A DNA stretch of 64,000 nucleotides from JAJFUI01 sp963754135 (lineage in GTDB: Bacteria > Planctomycetota > Planctomycetia > Pirellulales > Thermoguttaceae), in NCBI GenBank assembly GCA_963754135.1, contig CAVWEY010000004.1, positions 485,252 through 549,251 of the forward strand, written 5' to 3'. The notes beneath the pieces were generated by a model, which saw only the letters and a list, made by a program, of their open reading frames with translations, ran no database searches and had not been told where the DNA came from. This document shows positions 18,992-27,290 of the stretch, one piece after another. The translations under genes and the position numbers were made by a program. The first letter of the stretch is position 1; every line of letters begins with the position of its first letter.

Positions 18992-19827
18992 CGCGCAATT
19001 GTTCTCACCGGACTTCGGCAACGGTACGGTTTGCATTGCTCGCGCTGCTTTCCGTTGCTTGTCTTGGATGTTCAAGACGCTTGACGGACGGTTGGCACCC
19101 GCGCGATTACTTCGACAATCCAGACGTTGTGGCGCTGGTGTCCGCCGCAGAGATCGGAGACGTGACGACCATTGACCGGCTCGTGGACGCCGGTGTGGAT
19201 GTAAACGCCCGAGGCATCAACGACATGACGCCGCTGCTCTGGGCCATCTGGGCGGAGAACAAGGCTGGGGCTGTGCGGCTACTGGAACGCGGGGCCGACC
19301 CAAACACGCGGTTGGTGGACGGTACTCCAGTAATAGACTTCTGCATGATGGACTTCGCTAGGAATTACCGCAAGGATTCCGACTGGCTGGAGATCTTGCT
19401 CAAGCACGGGGCCGATCCCAATCTTGAGGACCTCCGCACGACAGAGCCACCGATATTTATGGCCATCGCGACTGGGCAGCGCAAGCACCTCGACCTTCTG
19501 ATGAGATCAAGGGTCAACCTCAATGGCCAGAGTGGCAGTGGCGATACGCCCTTGCTTTACGCCGCGGGGTTCGGGGCGTATGATATCGTGTATCGATTAC
19601 TTGAGGCTGGTGCAGACTACCGCATCAAAGACAACTATGGCAGTGACCTCGCTTATGTTGCCATTGAGCGGACGGTGCCTCCAAACAGCGAGATGGCTCG
19701 TTATCGGGAGAAGGTGCTAAAGTTCTTGGCGAAAAAGGGCGTCGATTTGGAGCCCGCTCGCAAGAAGGTGGCGGAGGAGCGCGCGAAGGATGGTTTGGAC
19801 GCGGGGGCAAAAGAGGCGCGTGAATAG
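18988..19827 (+). CDS. Ankyrin-repeat lipoprotein
   Basis: The 279-residue protein has a lipoprotein signal (ALLALLSVACLGC, lipobox Cys at about residue 28) and five ankyrin-type units (AAEIGDVTTIDRLVDAGVDVNAR, GAVRLLERGADPNTR, WLEILLKHGADPNLED, and so on), ending in a charged tail. Ankyrin repeats bind proteins; the partner is unknown. Its ATG overlaps the acyltransferase stop (ATGA), so it is co-transcribed. It lies between the acyltransferase and the acyl-ACP synthetase halves. AT content in this stretch is visibly higher than in the flanking genes, consistent with later arrival. Confidence 0.85.
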   Translation: MTRNCSHRTSATVRFALLALLSVACLGCSRRLTDGWHPRDYFDNPDVVALVSAAEIGDVTTIDRLVDAGVDVNARGINDMTPLLWAIWAENKAGAVRLLERGADPNTRLVDGTPVIDFCMMDFARNYRKDSDWLEILLKHGADPNLEDLRTTEPPIFMAIATGQRKHLDLLMRSRVNLNGQSGSGDTPLLYAAGFGAYDIVYRLLEAGADYRIKDNYGSDLAYVAIERTVPPNSEMARYREKVLKFLAKKGVDLEPARKKVAEERAKDGLDAGAKEARE

Positions 19828-19883
19828 CACCTCGGCGTTATGCTAAAGCATAACCTACTTCCCAAGCCGAAAGTCGAGGACGA

Positions 19884-20141
19884 TCAGATGGGGGCGTACC
19901 TGTCGATGGGGACCTCCACGGTCCGCAGCGGCGGGGTCGTGCTGCGGCCGATCTCCGCCACCCGCCGGAGGATCGAGGCGTCGAAGTATCGCGCCCCACA
20001 CTTCTCACAAACGCCTATAGGGATGTCTTCCAGGATGACGAAGCCTCCTTTGTGCCGTAGCGCCTCCCGGTCCGCGCGCCGTTCACGCACCATGCCGTCG
20101 CAATGCTCGCAGGAAAAGTCATACATGGCCCCGCACCTCAT
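19884..20141 (-). CDS. YgiT/MqsA-type zinc-finger antitoxin
   Basis: The 85-residue protein has CEHC and CEKCGARY (two CxxC pairs), the MqsA-type zinc-ribbon N-terminal domain, and a basic helix between them. In MqsA this part binds the toxin. The usual C-terminal helix-turn-helix is not present, as in the short YgiT-type partners of DUF4258 toxins. The start overlaps the toxin stop (ATGA at 20138-20141), so the toxin is translated first, as in mqsRA. Confidence 0.85.
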   Translation of the reverse strand: MRCGAMYDFSCEHCDGMVRERRADREALRHKGGFVILEDIPIGVCEKCGARYFDASILRRVAEIGRSTTPPLRTVEVPIDRYAPI

Positions 20142-20422
20142 TTGATTTCGTATGCCGTAATAACCAAGAGTTGATCGTGTTCGACGAACCGGACTACCAC
20201 TCCGACGGGTGTTTCCTCATCCGTGGCATTTCCCGCAACAACGTAACGAGTGCCGCGCGGATCGGCAGTCAATACTTGGTCAATATCGCCCGTAAGGATC
20301 GCAGCCTCCACGTCAAGCACGTCCAGGTTGTCATCGTTCATTTCCTCATACGCGTGTTCCGTCAACGAGTAGCGATGGTCCAGTACCGCGTTGCGAATCC
20401 GTTCAAGTTCACGACTGGCCAT
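20138..20422 (-). CDS. DUF4258-type toxin of a toxin-antitoxin pair
   Basis: The 94-residue protein starts ASRELERIRNAVLDHRYSLTEHAYEEM and ends VVVRFVEHDQLLVITAYE, the pattern of DUF4258 proteins, a RelE-like RNase fold found next to YgiT-type antitoxins. ATG 20422 is chosen because the frame upstream lacks family-like sequence. It is divergent from the LRR gene at 20555. Substrate inferred from the family: mRNA. Confidence 0.82.
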   Translation of the reverse strand: MASRELERIRNAVLDHRYSLTEHAYEEMNDDNLDVLDVEAAILTGDIDQVLTADPRGTRYVVAGNATDEETPVGVVVRFVEHDQLLVITAYEIK

Positions 20423-20554
20423 GAACACCTGCTCCCCGCAAACGGCACGCTCGTGTCGGTCAAACCATCCAACCCGATTGTACCGTTCTCTCGGCCGCTT
20501 GACAAGGCGCCGCAGCCCAGATAATGTGCGCCGAGTGTACCGCATTGGACAGTG

Positions 20555-21238
20555 ATGAAAAACGATCCGTCGCCTACCGCCGAGAAGAAGCCACCCAAAC
20601 TCCGCTGGTATCAGTACAGCCTGCGGTCGCTCTTCCTGCTCACGCTCTTGGTCGCCATCGGCATGAGCTACGTGGCCGTGACGATGCAGAATCAGCGGAA
20701 GCAGAAGGCGGCGGCCGAGGCAATCGAGAAGGCGGGGGGAACAGTAACGTGCGAACGGACATGGTTCGGAAAAGTCTTTCGGGACGATTCCTTAGTGACG
20801 GTGACCGAGGTAGTCCTTACGCAACGGCCGATGACGGACGCCGGGCTGTTGCATCTCCAGGTGTTGAGCCACCTCCAAGTCTTAAACCTCGCAGGGACCC
20901 AGATCACGGATGCCGGGCTGATGCATCTCCAGGCCTTGAGTCGACTCCAACAGTTGTTACTCGACGACACCCAAGTCACGGACGCCGGGCTGATGCATCT
21001 CCAAGGATTGAGCCAGCTCCAATGGCTGTCGCTCAACCGCACCCAAATCACGGACGCCGGCCTGGTGCATCTCGAGGGGTTGAGTCAACTCCAATGCCTG
21101 TACCTCGACGACACGAAGGTCACCGACCAGGGCGTCAAGAAGCTCCAGCAGGTATTGCCGAAGTGTCAAGTTGTATTACGACTGCCGGACTCATGGACGC
21201 CCTCTACAACAAGACCGCAACCAAGCCGTGCGCAGTAA
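20555..21238 (+). CDS. Membrane-anchored leucine-rich-repeat protein
   Basis: The 227-residue protein has a cytoplasmic LRWYQYSLRSLFLLTLLVAIG anchor, a common planctomycete N-terminus, one TM helix (residues ~27-45), then about five LRRs of the (I/V)TDAGLxHLxxLxxLQxLxL type. GTG 20552 lies one codon before ATG 20555. It probably mediates protein contact at the envelope. The DNA of consecutive repeats is very similar, suggesting recent duplication of units. The next gene starts 7 nt after its stop. Confidence 0.85.
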   Translation: MKNDPSPTAEKKPPKLRWYQYSLRSLFLLTLLVAIGMSYVAVTMQNQRKQKAAAEAIEKAGGTVTCERTWFGKVFRDDSLVTVTEVVLTQRPMTDAGLLHLQVLSHLQVLNLAGTQITDAGLMHLQALSRLQQLLLDDTQVTDAGLMHLQGLSQLQWLSLNRTQITDAGLVHLEGLSQLQCLYLDDTKVTDQGVKKLQQVLPKCQVVLRLPDSWTPSTTRPQPSRAQ

Positions 21239-21245
21239 GCCTTTT

Positions 21246-22913
21246 ATGAGCGATGCTCCCCGCCACCACCTGATCCTGCCGCGGCGGTTCCTCCGCATGT
21301 GCCGCCGACGGATGGGGCGGCCGAAAGTGGCTGATTCGACCGGCGTTGAGCTTACCGGGGCGGGCCTGCTGATGCGGACGTTGATCTTCCGCCGGCTCTT
21401 GCGCCGCGAGGTGCTCGGGGCAGATGAACAGCACGTGGGCCTGCTGCTGCCGCCCTCGGCCGCCGCGCTGGTGGCCAACGCGGCCCTGGCGCTCGACCGC
21501 CGCGTGGCGGTGAATCTCAACTACACGCTCACGCCCGACGTGATCAACGACTGCATCGCCCAGTGCGGCCTCCGCCACGTCTTGACCAGCCGCCGGCTGA
21601 TGGAGAAGCTCAACCTGACGCTCAACGCCGAACTGGTGTTCCTCGAGGACTTCAAGGACAAAGCCACCTGGGCCGACAAGCTGGCCGCGGCCGCACTGAC
21701 CTGGCTCGCGCCCGTTTGGTGGCTGGAGCGGCGGCTGGGGCTCATGGAGCTAACGGACGACGACCTGCTGACGATCATCTTCACTTCCGGCTCGACCGGC
21801 CGGCCCAAGGGGGTGATGCTCACGCAAGGGAACGTCGGCTCGAACGTCGATGCCGTGGACCAGATCGTCCGGCTTGCCGACGACGACGTGCTGCTGGGGA
21901 TTCTGCCGGTGTTTCATTCGTTCGGCTACACGGTGACGATGTGGACGGTGCTGGCGTTGCCGCCGATGGGCATCTATCACTTCAGCCCGCTGGAGGCCCG
22001 CGAGGTGGGCAAGCTCTGCCGCCGGCACGGGGCGACGATCATGATCGCCACGCCCACCTTCGTCCGCTCGTATCTGCGGCGGTGCGAGCCGGCGGATTTC
22101 GCCACGCTGGACGTGGTCTTCACCGGGGCCGAGAAGCTGTCGCCCGAACTGGCCGAGGCCTTCGAGCGGCGTTTCGGCGTCCGCCCGGTCGAGGGCTACG
22201 GCACGACCGAGCTGTCGCCGGTGGTTTCGGCCAACGTGCCCCCCAGCCGCGCCAGCAGCAAGGAGCACGAAGGGGTAAAGGAAGGGACCGTCGGCCGGCC
22301 ACTGCCGGGCATTGCCGTGAAGGTCGTCGATCTCGATACGGGCGAAGACCTGGGGCCGGACCGCTCGGGCATGTTGCTCGTGAAGGGACCGAACGTGATG
22401 CAGGGCTACTACGGCCAGCCCGAGCTTACCGCCGAGGTCTTCCGCGACGAGGGAGGGGGAAAGGGGGACAGTCCCCAGAAGCAAAAGGGGACAGTCCCCT
22501 TTTCCCCCGCCCGCTGGTACACGACCGGTGACGTGGCCGAGATCGACCGGGAGGGGTTCATTAAGATCACGGGGCGGATCAGCCGCTTTTCGAAGCTCGG
22601 CGGTGAGATGGTGCCGCACATCCGCGTCGAGGAGGCCATTGCCGCGGTGCTCCGGCTCGATGAGGACGATCCGAAAGTGGCCGTCACGTCGGTGCCCGAT
22701 CCGAAAAAGGGGGAGCGGCTGGTGGTGCTGTACACCGAGCTGGCGCGAAGCCCGGAGGAAATCTGCCGGGCGCTCCAGGCCCACGGGCTGCCGCCGCTGT
22801 GGATTCCCTCGGCGGACAGCTTCCACCGGGTTGCAGCCCTTCCGCTCTTGGGCACCGGCAAGCTCGATCTCAAGCGGGTCAAGGACGTGGCGCTGGCGGC
22901 GTTCGCCCGTTGA
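21246..22913 (+). CDS. Acyl-ACP synthetase domain protein (AMP-binding, Aas C-terminal type)
   Basis: The 555-residue ANL-superfamily enzyme has the P-loop TIIFTSGSTGRPKGVML, the A5 motif VEGYGTTELSPVVS, and RWYTTGDVAEIDREG (A7/A8). The catalytic A10 Lys lies in the C-terminal TGKLDLKRVKD. It would activate a fatty acid to the acyl-adenylate and load it on ACP for the PlsC domain. The N-terminal ILPRRFLRMCRRRMGRPKVADSTG looks like the linker that follows PlsC in fused Aas proteins. Residues ~403-421 (GGGKGDSPQKQKGTVPFSP) are a palindromic repeat inserted in frame before the A7 motif. Confidence 0.9.
   Translation: MSDAPRHHLILPRRFLRMCRRRMGRPKVADSTGVELTGAGLLMRTLIFRRLLRREVLGADEQHVGLLLPPSAAALVANAALALDRRVAVNLNYTLTPDVINDCIAQCGLRHVLTSRRLMEKLNLTLNAELVFLEDFKDKATWADKLAAAALTWLAPVWWLERRLGLMELTDDDLLTIIFTSGSTGRPKGVMLTQGNVGSNVDAVDQIVRLADDDVLLGILPVFHSFGYTVTMWTVLALPPMGIYHFSPLEAREVGKLCRRHGATIMIATPTFVRSYLRRCEPADFATLDVVFTGAEKLSPELAEAFERRFGVRPVEGYGTTELSPVVSANVPPSRASSKEHEGVKEGTVGRPLPGIAVKVVDLDTGEDLGPDRSGMLLVKGPNVMQGYYGQPELTAEVFRDEGGGKGDSPQKQKGTVPFSPARWYTTGDVAEIDREGFIKITGRISRFSKLGGEMVPHIRVEEAIAAVLRLDEDDPKVAVTSVPDPKKGERLVVLYTELARSPEEICRALQAHGLPPLWIPSADSFHRVAALPLLGTGKLDLKRVKDVALAAFAR
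22455..22508. repeat. In-frame GGGGACAGTCCCC palindrome inside the acyl-ACP synthetase gene
   Basis: Two copies of GGGGACAGTCCCC (around 22464-22476 and 22487-22499) are flanked by GGGGGAAAG and CTTTTCCCCC arms. The coding frame stays open and reads KGDSPQKQKGTVPFS. It is a relative of the intergenic element at 16787. Confidence 0.85.
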
Positions 22914-22954
22914 AGGGGCGACGCGGGCCGATCGAGTTGGTCAGCAACTCGTCG

Positions 22955-23353
22955 TCATTCTTCGACCTGCGACGTGCAGTACGCGCACCGTAGAGCCTTC
23001 AAGGGAATCGTCGAGAGGCATTGCGGGCAGGTCTTCACGGCCGGCGCGGCGGGCGGCGGCTTCATCAGCCGGTTCATCTGCCTGACCACCAGGAAGATGC
23101 AGAAGGCGACAATCACAAAGTCCAGGACGTTGTTGACAAAGGCGCCATACCGGATGACGGTCTCCTTGTTGAGCCGCACCGCCAAACTGGAGAAATCCAC
23201 CCGGCCCAACAACATGCCGACCGGCGGCATGATCACGTCGTTCACCAGCGAGGTGACAATCTTGCCGAAGGCCCCGCCGATGATGATGCCCACGGCCATA
23301 TCCACCGCACTACCCTTGACGGCGAAATCGCGGAACTCCTTGAACATGCCCAT
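22955..23353 (-). CDS. mscL: Large-conductance mechanosensitive channel MscL with C-terminal zinc ribbon
   Basis: The 132-residue protein matches MscL: the amphipathic N-helix GMFKEFRDFAVKGSAVDMAVGIIIGGAFGKIVTS with TM1, then VIMPPVGMLLG and TM2 FVNNVLDFVIVAFCIFLVVR. After TM2 the usual helical bundle is replaced by VKTCPQCLSTIPLKALRCAYC, a four-Cys ribbon (CxxC...CxxC). It releases solutes on osmotic downshock. GGGAGG precedes ATG 23353. Confidence 0.95.
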   Translation of the reverse strand: MGMFKEFRDFAVKGSAVDMAVGIIIGGAFGKIVTSLVNDVIMPPVGMLLGRVDFSSLAVRLNKETVIRYGAFVNNVLDFVIVAFCIFLVVRQMNRLMKPPPAAPAVKTCPQCLSTIPLKALRCAYCTSQVEE

Positions 23354-23586
23354 GACTGGCCTCCCGAGTTGGAGCGTAAGGTGGTTGAAAACGACCGGAA
23401 TTATAAGCTGCCGGCCGGATTGGGGCTATCCGAGCAGATTTGCCGTACTCCGCAGAGTCATCCCCGGCGGCACGACCGGCAGTGACCACGCAACTGGCCG
23501 GGATTGACGCTGCCTTTCGAATGGTCTGAAGCGGCACAGAGTCCGAAAACAATTATGTGGGACCACGGACAATAGGAGCTTTTGCC

Positions 23587-24090
23587 ATGCGATGGACGCC
23601 TTGGGTTCTTGCCGCGGCAGTGGTCGCCGGTTCCGTCGGCGTTGCCGCCGGAGGGCAGTTCGGCTGTCCCGGGTGCAACGGGCGGATGGCGGGCGGACCG
23701 ATGGGCCAATGGGCCCTGGGCTGTGACGCTTGTTGTGCCCCGTGCGGCTATTGCCTGGCCCCCGGCTGCTGCGAGTATCAGCGCCACTGCTGCGACAACT
23801 CCTGGGCGGGATATTGCCAGCACCGGGCAAGGGTCGAGGCGTTTTGGGCCCGCGCCGGTGTGCCAAAGTCCCGTTGTCAGCCGGCCGGTTATTGGGGGGC
23901 GCCGACGGCTGCTTACCCCGAGGGTTCGCCGGCCGGCGTGTCGCCGATGCCCGTCCTCCGCCCGGCGCCCAGACTTGAGCCAAGGCCGGCCGTCGAGCCG
24001 CTCCCGCCGGCCTCTGCCCAGCCGGATGTGCCGCCACCGCCGGCCCCGGGCAACGTCACTACCAGACTGCCAAATCCCTGGGTGCAGTGA
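23587..24090 (+). CDS. Cysteine-rich exported protein with Pro-rich tail
   Basis: The 167-residue protein has a signal peptide (WVLAAAVVAGSVGVAAG), 13 Cys mostly within residues 27-70 (CPGC, CDACCAPCGYC, GCCEYQRHCC), then a Pro/Ala-rich low-complexity tail (PPPPAPG). AGGAG lies 10 nt before the ATG. Several Cys-Cys pairs suggest disulfide cross-linking in the envelope, as in other planctomycete Cys-rich wall proteins. No named family. Confidence 0.72.
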   Translation: MRWTPWVLAAAVVAGSVGVAAGGQFGCPGCNGRMAGGPMGQWALGCDACCAPCGYCLAPGCCEYQRHCCDNSWAGYCQHRARVEAFWARAGVPKSRCQPAGYWGAPTAAYPEGSPAGVSPMPVLRPAPRLEPRPAVEPLPPASAQPDVPPPPAPGNVTTRLPNPWVQ

Positions 24091-24093
24091 GTT

Positions 24094-24167
24094 GCAGAGT
24101 GCGTGAAGCGCACCGCCCGCTGAGCGCACACCCCACCGGAGGTCCTGGTGCGTTTCGCGCACCCTGC
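24094..24167. repeat. Palindromic repeat GTGCGTGAAGCGCACC type
   Basis: GCAGAGTGCGTGAAGCGCACC (24094-24114 region) pairs with 24147-24167 in 18 of 21 positions. It starts 3 nt after the stop of the Cys-rich gene. Single arms of the same kind (GGGTGCGTGAAA-) appear at 41459-41476 and near 58863. Confidence 0.75.
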
Positions 24168-24314
24168 GGCTTGGTAATATGCGCAATCGTGGCAAACCAG
24201 GACATTCTATTCAACTTTCTCGGTTCTAACGATTTTCTCGATTCTCCTGATTATTCGGACGATAACGTCTGCTGAAGGTCTGTTGCTTCAGTTCAACAGG
24301 AGGGGAAGAATATC

Positions 24315-25034
24315 GTGAAACGGATCATACTCTTCGGTCTGTTGGTTGGTGTGCTGGCGGCGACCACCGGCTGCGGTTTGTTCCAGGCGGTCTTCTGTTA
24401 TCGCCCTTGCGCGATGCGCGGCGATTGTGGCCCCGGATGCTGCGGCGACGGATGCGACGATGGTTGCGGGCCGGCGTGCGGGTCGAGATGCGGACCGCTC
24501 CGCGGGCCGGCGTGCGCCCCCCGGCGTACCCAAGTGTACGCCGACTGCGGCGACGACTGTTGCCCGGAGTGCGGCCGGCCTTTGCAGAGGCCGTGTTGCC
24601 GGAGTTGCGGCGCCTGCGGCGACTGCGGCGATCCCTGCGGGGACCCCTGCGGCGATTGCAGCTATGGCCGCCCGTGGCACCGCGGACCGTTGAGTTGCCT
24701 GTTCGCCCTGTTCACGCCCGGCTGTTGGTGCGGACGTGGTTGTGGTGAGCGCTACTGGGGCGATTTTTACTCCGACCCACCCGACTGCTGGGACCCGTGC
24801 GACTGCTACGGCAATTACACGGGCGGCGGTTGCCGTCATTGCGGCGGAGGCGGCTACCCCAACGGCAACGTCGGCTACACCGGCGGCGGCAACGGCGGCT
24901 ACGTCGGCGGCCGCGCCGCTAATGCCATGCCCTCCTCCGAGGAGAACGTTGTCTCGCAGAGTGATCGGGTAGTCGGCCCGGCCCCAGGACTCCCTGCCCA
25001 GCCGCACAAGGCCGCCAAGCCCTACGCCCAGTGA
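24315..25034 (+). CDS. Very cysteine-rich lipoprotein (32 Cys in 239 residues)
   Basis: The start is GTG 24315 behind AGGAGGGGAAG. A lipoprotein signal ILFGLLVGVLAATTGC has its lipobox Cys at residue ~20. The mature chain has about 13 percent Cys in CGDxCG, CGACGDCGD and DPCGDPCGDC runs, with Asp and Gly between, then a Gly/Tyr/Asn-rich region (GGYPNGNVGYTGGG) and a polar tail. It could be a cross-linked envelope matrix or a metal-binding surface protein. The neighbouring gene at 23587 encodes a related but shorter Cys-rich exported protein. No family assigned. Confidence 0.72.
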   Translation: MKRIILFGLLVGVLAATTGCGLFQAVFCYRPCAMRGDCGPGCCGDGCDDGCGPACGSRCGPLRGPACAPRRTQVYADCGDDCCPECGRPLQRPCCRSCGACGDCGDPCGDPCGDCSYGRPWHRGPLSCLFALFTPGCWCGRGCGERYWGDFYSDPPDCWDPCDCYGNYTGGGCRHCGGGGYPNGNVGYTGGGNGGYVGGRAANAMPSSEENVVSQSDRVVGPAPGLPAQPHKAAKPYAQ

Positions 25035-25041
25035 CCACGAC

Positions 25042-27060
25042 TCACCCGCCCGGTATCTGTCGGATCGCGGCGCGGACGCCGGCGGCTGAAGCCGGCTTGC
25101 CGGAAGGCTTGGGCGAGTGGCTCGTGCCCGCCAGGTAGTTGTCCACCACGGCGGCCTCCTGCAAACTCTCGAACTTGTCGGCCATTGCCAGTTGCAGCTT
25201 CTTTTCGTAGAGGTCCCGGTAGATTTCATCGCGGACCTCGGCGAAGTTGCGGACGGCCGGGTCGGTGCGGCCTTCGCAGCGGAGGATGATGAACTTGTCG
25301 CCGACCTGGATGATTCCGGACACTTCGCCCGGCTTCAGCGCGAAGGCGTCTTCCTCGAGCTGCGGCTGGCCGCCGTGCCGCTTGATGGGCGGAACCTCGC
25401 CGCGGAGCGCTTGGCTCCCCGGCTCGACGGAGTATTGGGCGGCCAGATCGCCGAAATACTCGGTGGTGTTCTTCTTCCGCGCCAAGTCCCAGACTTGCTG
25501 TGCCTGCCGCTGCGTGTCGAGCACAATGGCCAGGCAGCGGACCCGCGGCCCGTAGTTGGCCTCGAAGCCCTTGCGGAGGTCCTCTTCGGTCACTTCGACT
25601 TTGCTCTGGACGAGCTTCTTCAGCGCCGCGATCGGCCAGACCACGTCGTGGCGGTAGATGTCCAAGGGGACGTGTTGCTTCTTGGTGACCAGTTCGAGCC
25701 AGCCTTGCACGTCGGGCGAGCCGTCCGGTTTGGGTTTGAAGCCCGCGGCGGCGGCGGCGGCGATTTCGGCGTCGATGTCCCCCTCCGACACCGCAATGCT
25801 CTGCCGGCGGCAGGCTTGTTCCAGAATCCTGCGGTCGATCAGCCCTTCCAAGGTCGGCTGGCCGTGCCGGGCAATGCACTCCTCGGCCAACTCGCGGAGG
25901 GTGATCGGAGAACCGAGGACGACGGCGGCCACGCCGGGCGTCTTCCGCCGCTTCGCCGGATCGTTCCACACGTACTCGATCTTGTCGTGGGCGGCGTCCT
26001 GCAAACGTTGGAAGATCTCTTGGCCACGTTCGTGCATTTTCCGGTCGCGGAGGATTTCCTCGAGCCGCGGGGCCATCTGTTGGAACGTGACGCGCTGGGC
26101 CGGGATAAGTCCTTCCCGCTTCAGAATCACGTATTGCCCGCCGGCGTAGATCACCGGTGAGACCTCGCCGTCGGCCATGTTGAACACGGCGTCCTCGATC
26201 TCTTTGTAAGTCCCGTGCATGCGGATCGGATTGATCACCCCCTTCAGGCTGGCGCTGGCGGCGTCCTCCGAAGAACTCTTGGCCAGGTTGCCGAAGTAGT
26301 TCGGGTCGGCCGCGTGGGCGGCCGCTTCGGCCTGCAACTTCTTGGCCTTCTCCGGGTTGCCCACGCCCACGACGATCAGCCGGACGCGGACCATCGGGCC
26401 GTACTGCGTCTCGAACTCACGGATCAATTCCTCGCGGCCGATCGTCAGCCGGCTGCCCGCCAGCTTGCGCAAAGCCAGCGTCGGCCAGATAATGTCGTTG
26501 GCATACTGGGCGGGCGTGACGTTCCGCTCCTGCTTGAGCATCTTCAGCCACTGGTCCACCGGGATGTTGAACCGCTTCGACATCCGCTCGATCTCGGCGT
26601 CCACCTCGGCCGAAGTCACCGTGATCCCTTGCCGCCGGCACTCCCCCACGATCAATTGCTTGTTGATCATGCTCTCCAGCACCTCGTTGCCGTAATGCCG
26701 GAGACACTCCTGGGCGAGGTCCTCGCGGGTGATCCGCTGGTTGTTCACCGCCGCCACCACGGGCGGGACGGGCGTCTCAGAAGCCGTTCCGGCGCCGGCG
26801 GGCCGGCGGGTGTCTTTCCCGCGTCCGCTGGGGGTGGTTGCATCGTCGGCGAAACGGCCCGTGGCCGGGGTGGCGGGGCTCTCGGAAAAGGCGGCCGTCG
26901 TGCCCCCCCCGCCCGAGTCTCGCTCCATCGGATCGGCGCTGGCCGGCGCCGCGCCCCAGTAGTAGCGGATGGCCACGCAGCAGGCCACCAGCACCAGGGT
27001 GGCGACGAGCAGCCTGATTGTTTTCCCGCGGGCTGAAAGAGCGGATTCCTTCCGGGCCAT
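25042..27060 (-). CDS. Membrane-anchored protein with two PrsA/SurA-type parvulin units
   Basis: The 672-residue protein has one N-terminal TM (LLVATLVLVACCVAIRYYWG), a low-complexity linker, then two successive units of ~260 residues. Each begins VAAVNNQRITREDLAQECLRHYG or VAAVVLGSPITLRELAEECIARHG (SurA_N-like chaperone helices) and ends in a parvulin rotamase region (FGNLAKSSSEDAAS..G.INPIRMHG; FGDLAAQYSVEPGSQALRGEVPPIKRHGG). It is a likely extracytoplasmic folding factor for exported proteins such as the Cys-rich and repeat proteins nearby. GGAGGAACCGAG precedes ATG 27060. Confidence 0.85.
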   Translation of the reverse strand: MARKESALSARGKTIRLLVATLVLVACCVAIRYYWGAAPASADPMERDSGGGGTTAAFSESPATPATGRFADDATTPSGRGKDTRRPAGAGTASETPVPPVVAAVNNQRITREDLAQECLRHYGNEVLESMINKQLIVGECRRQGITVTSAEVDAEIERMSKRFNIPVDQWLKMLKQERNVTPAQYANDIIWPTLALRKLAGSRLTIGREELIREFETQYGPMVRVRLIVVGVGNPEKAKKLQAEAAAHAADPNYFGNLAKSSSEDAASASLKGVINPIRMHGTYKEIEDAVFNMADGEVSPVIYAGGQYVILKREGLIPAQRVTFQQMAPRLEEILRDRKMHERGQEIFQRLQDAAHDKIEYVWNDPAKRRKTPGVAAVVLGSPITLRELAEECIARHGQPTLEGLIDRRILEQACRRQSIAVSEGDIDAEIAAAAAAGFKPKPDGSPDVQGWLELVTKKQHVPLDIYRHDVVWPIAALKKLVQSKVEVTEEDLRKGFEANYGPRVRCLAIVLDTQRQAQQVWDLARKKNTTEYFGDLAAQYSVEPGSQALRGEVPPIKRHGGQPQLEEDAFALKPGEVSGIIQVGDKFIILRCEGRTDPAVRNFAEVRDEIYRDLYEKKLQLAMADKFESLQEAAVVDNYLAGTSHSPKPSGKPASAAGVRAAIRQIPGG

Positions 27061-27290
27061 CTCGGTTCCTCCATAAACCGTTGCTGCGCAAAAACTTACA
27101 CACGCACGCTACACTTCGCGACCATCTGGCCGCCGCTTTACAGTGAAGGTGCGGGAGTATAAACCCTTCCTTTCCGCCGAGGCAACCCCGAAATTCACGA
27201 ATCTGTCTTGTGTCGCGCCGGCGGAGTGAAGTAAGATCGTGCTCCGCCGCGGCTTGCGCGGTCCCAGGCACGGATGCTTCGGTGGGCACG

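Noticed and set aside
20524..21249. Alternative plus-strand frame (241 codons) over the LRR gene
   Set aside because: It follows the LRR repeats in another frame and gives repetitive His/Pro/Arg shadow sequence; the LRR frame has the TM anchor and consensus repeats.
24288..25229. Minus-strand Ala-rich open frame opposite the Cys-rich lipoprotein
   Set aside because: It is the mirror of GGC/TGC codons; the plus strand has the RBS, GTG start and lipobox.
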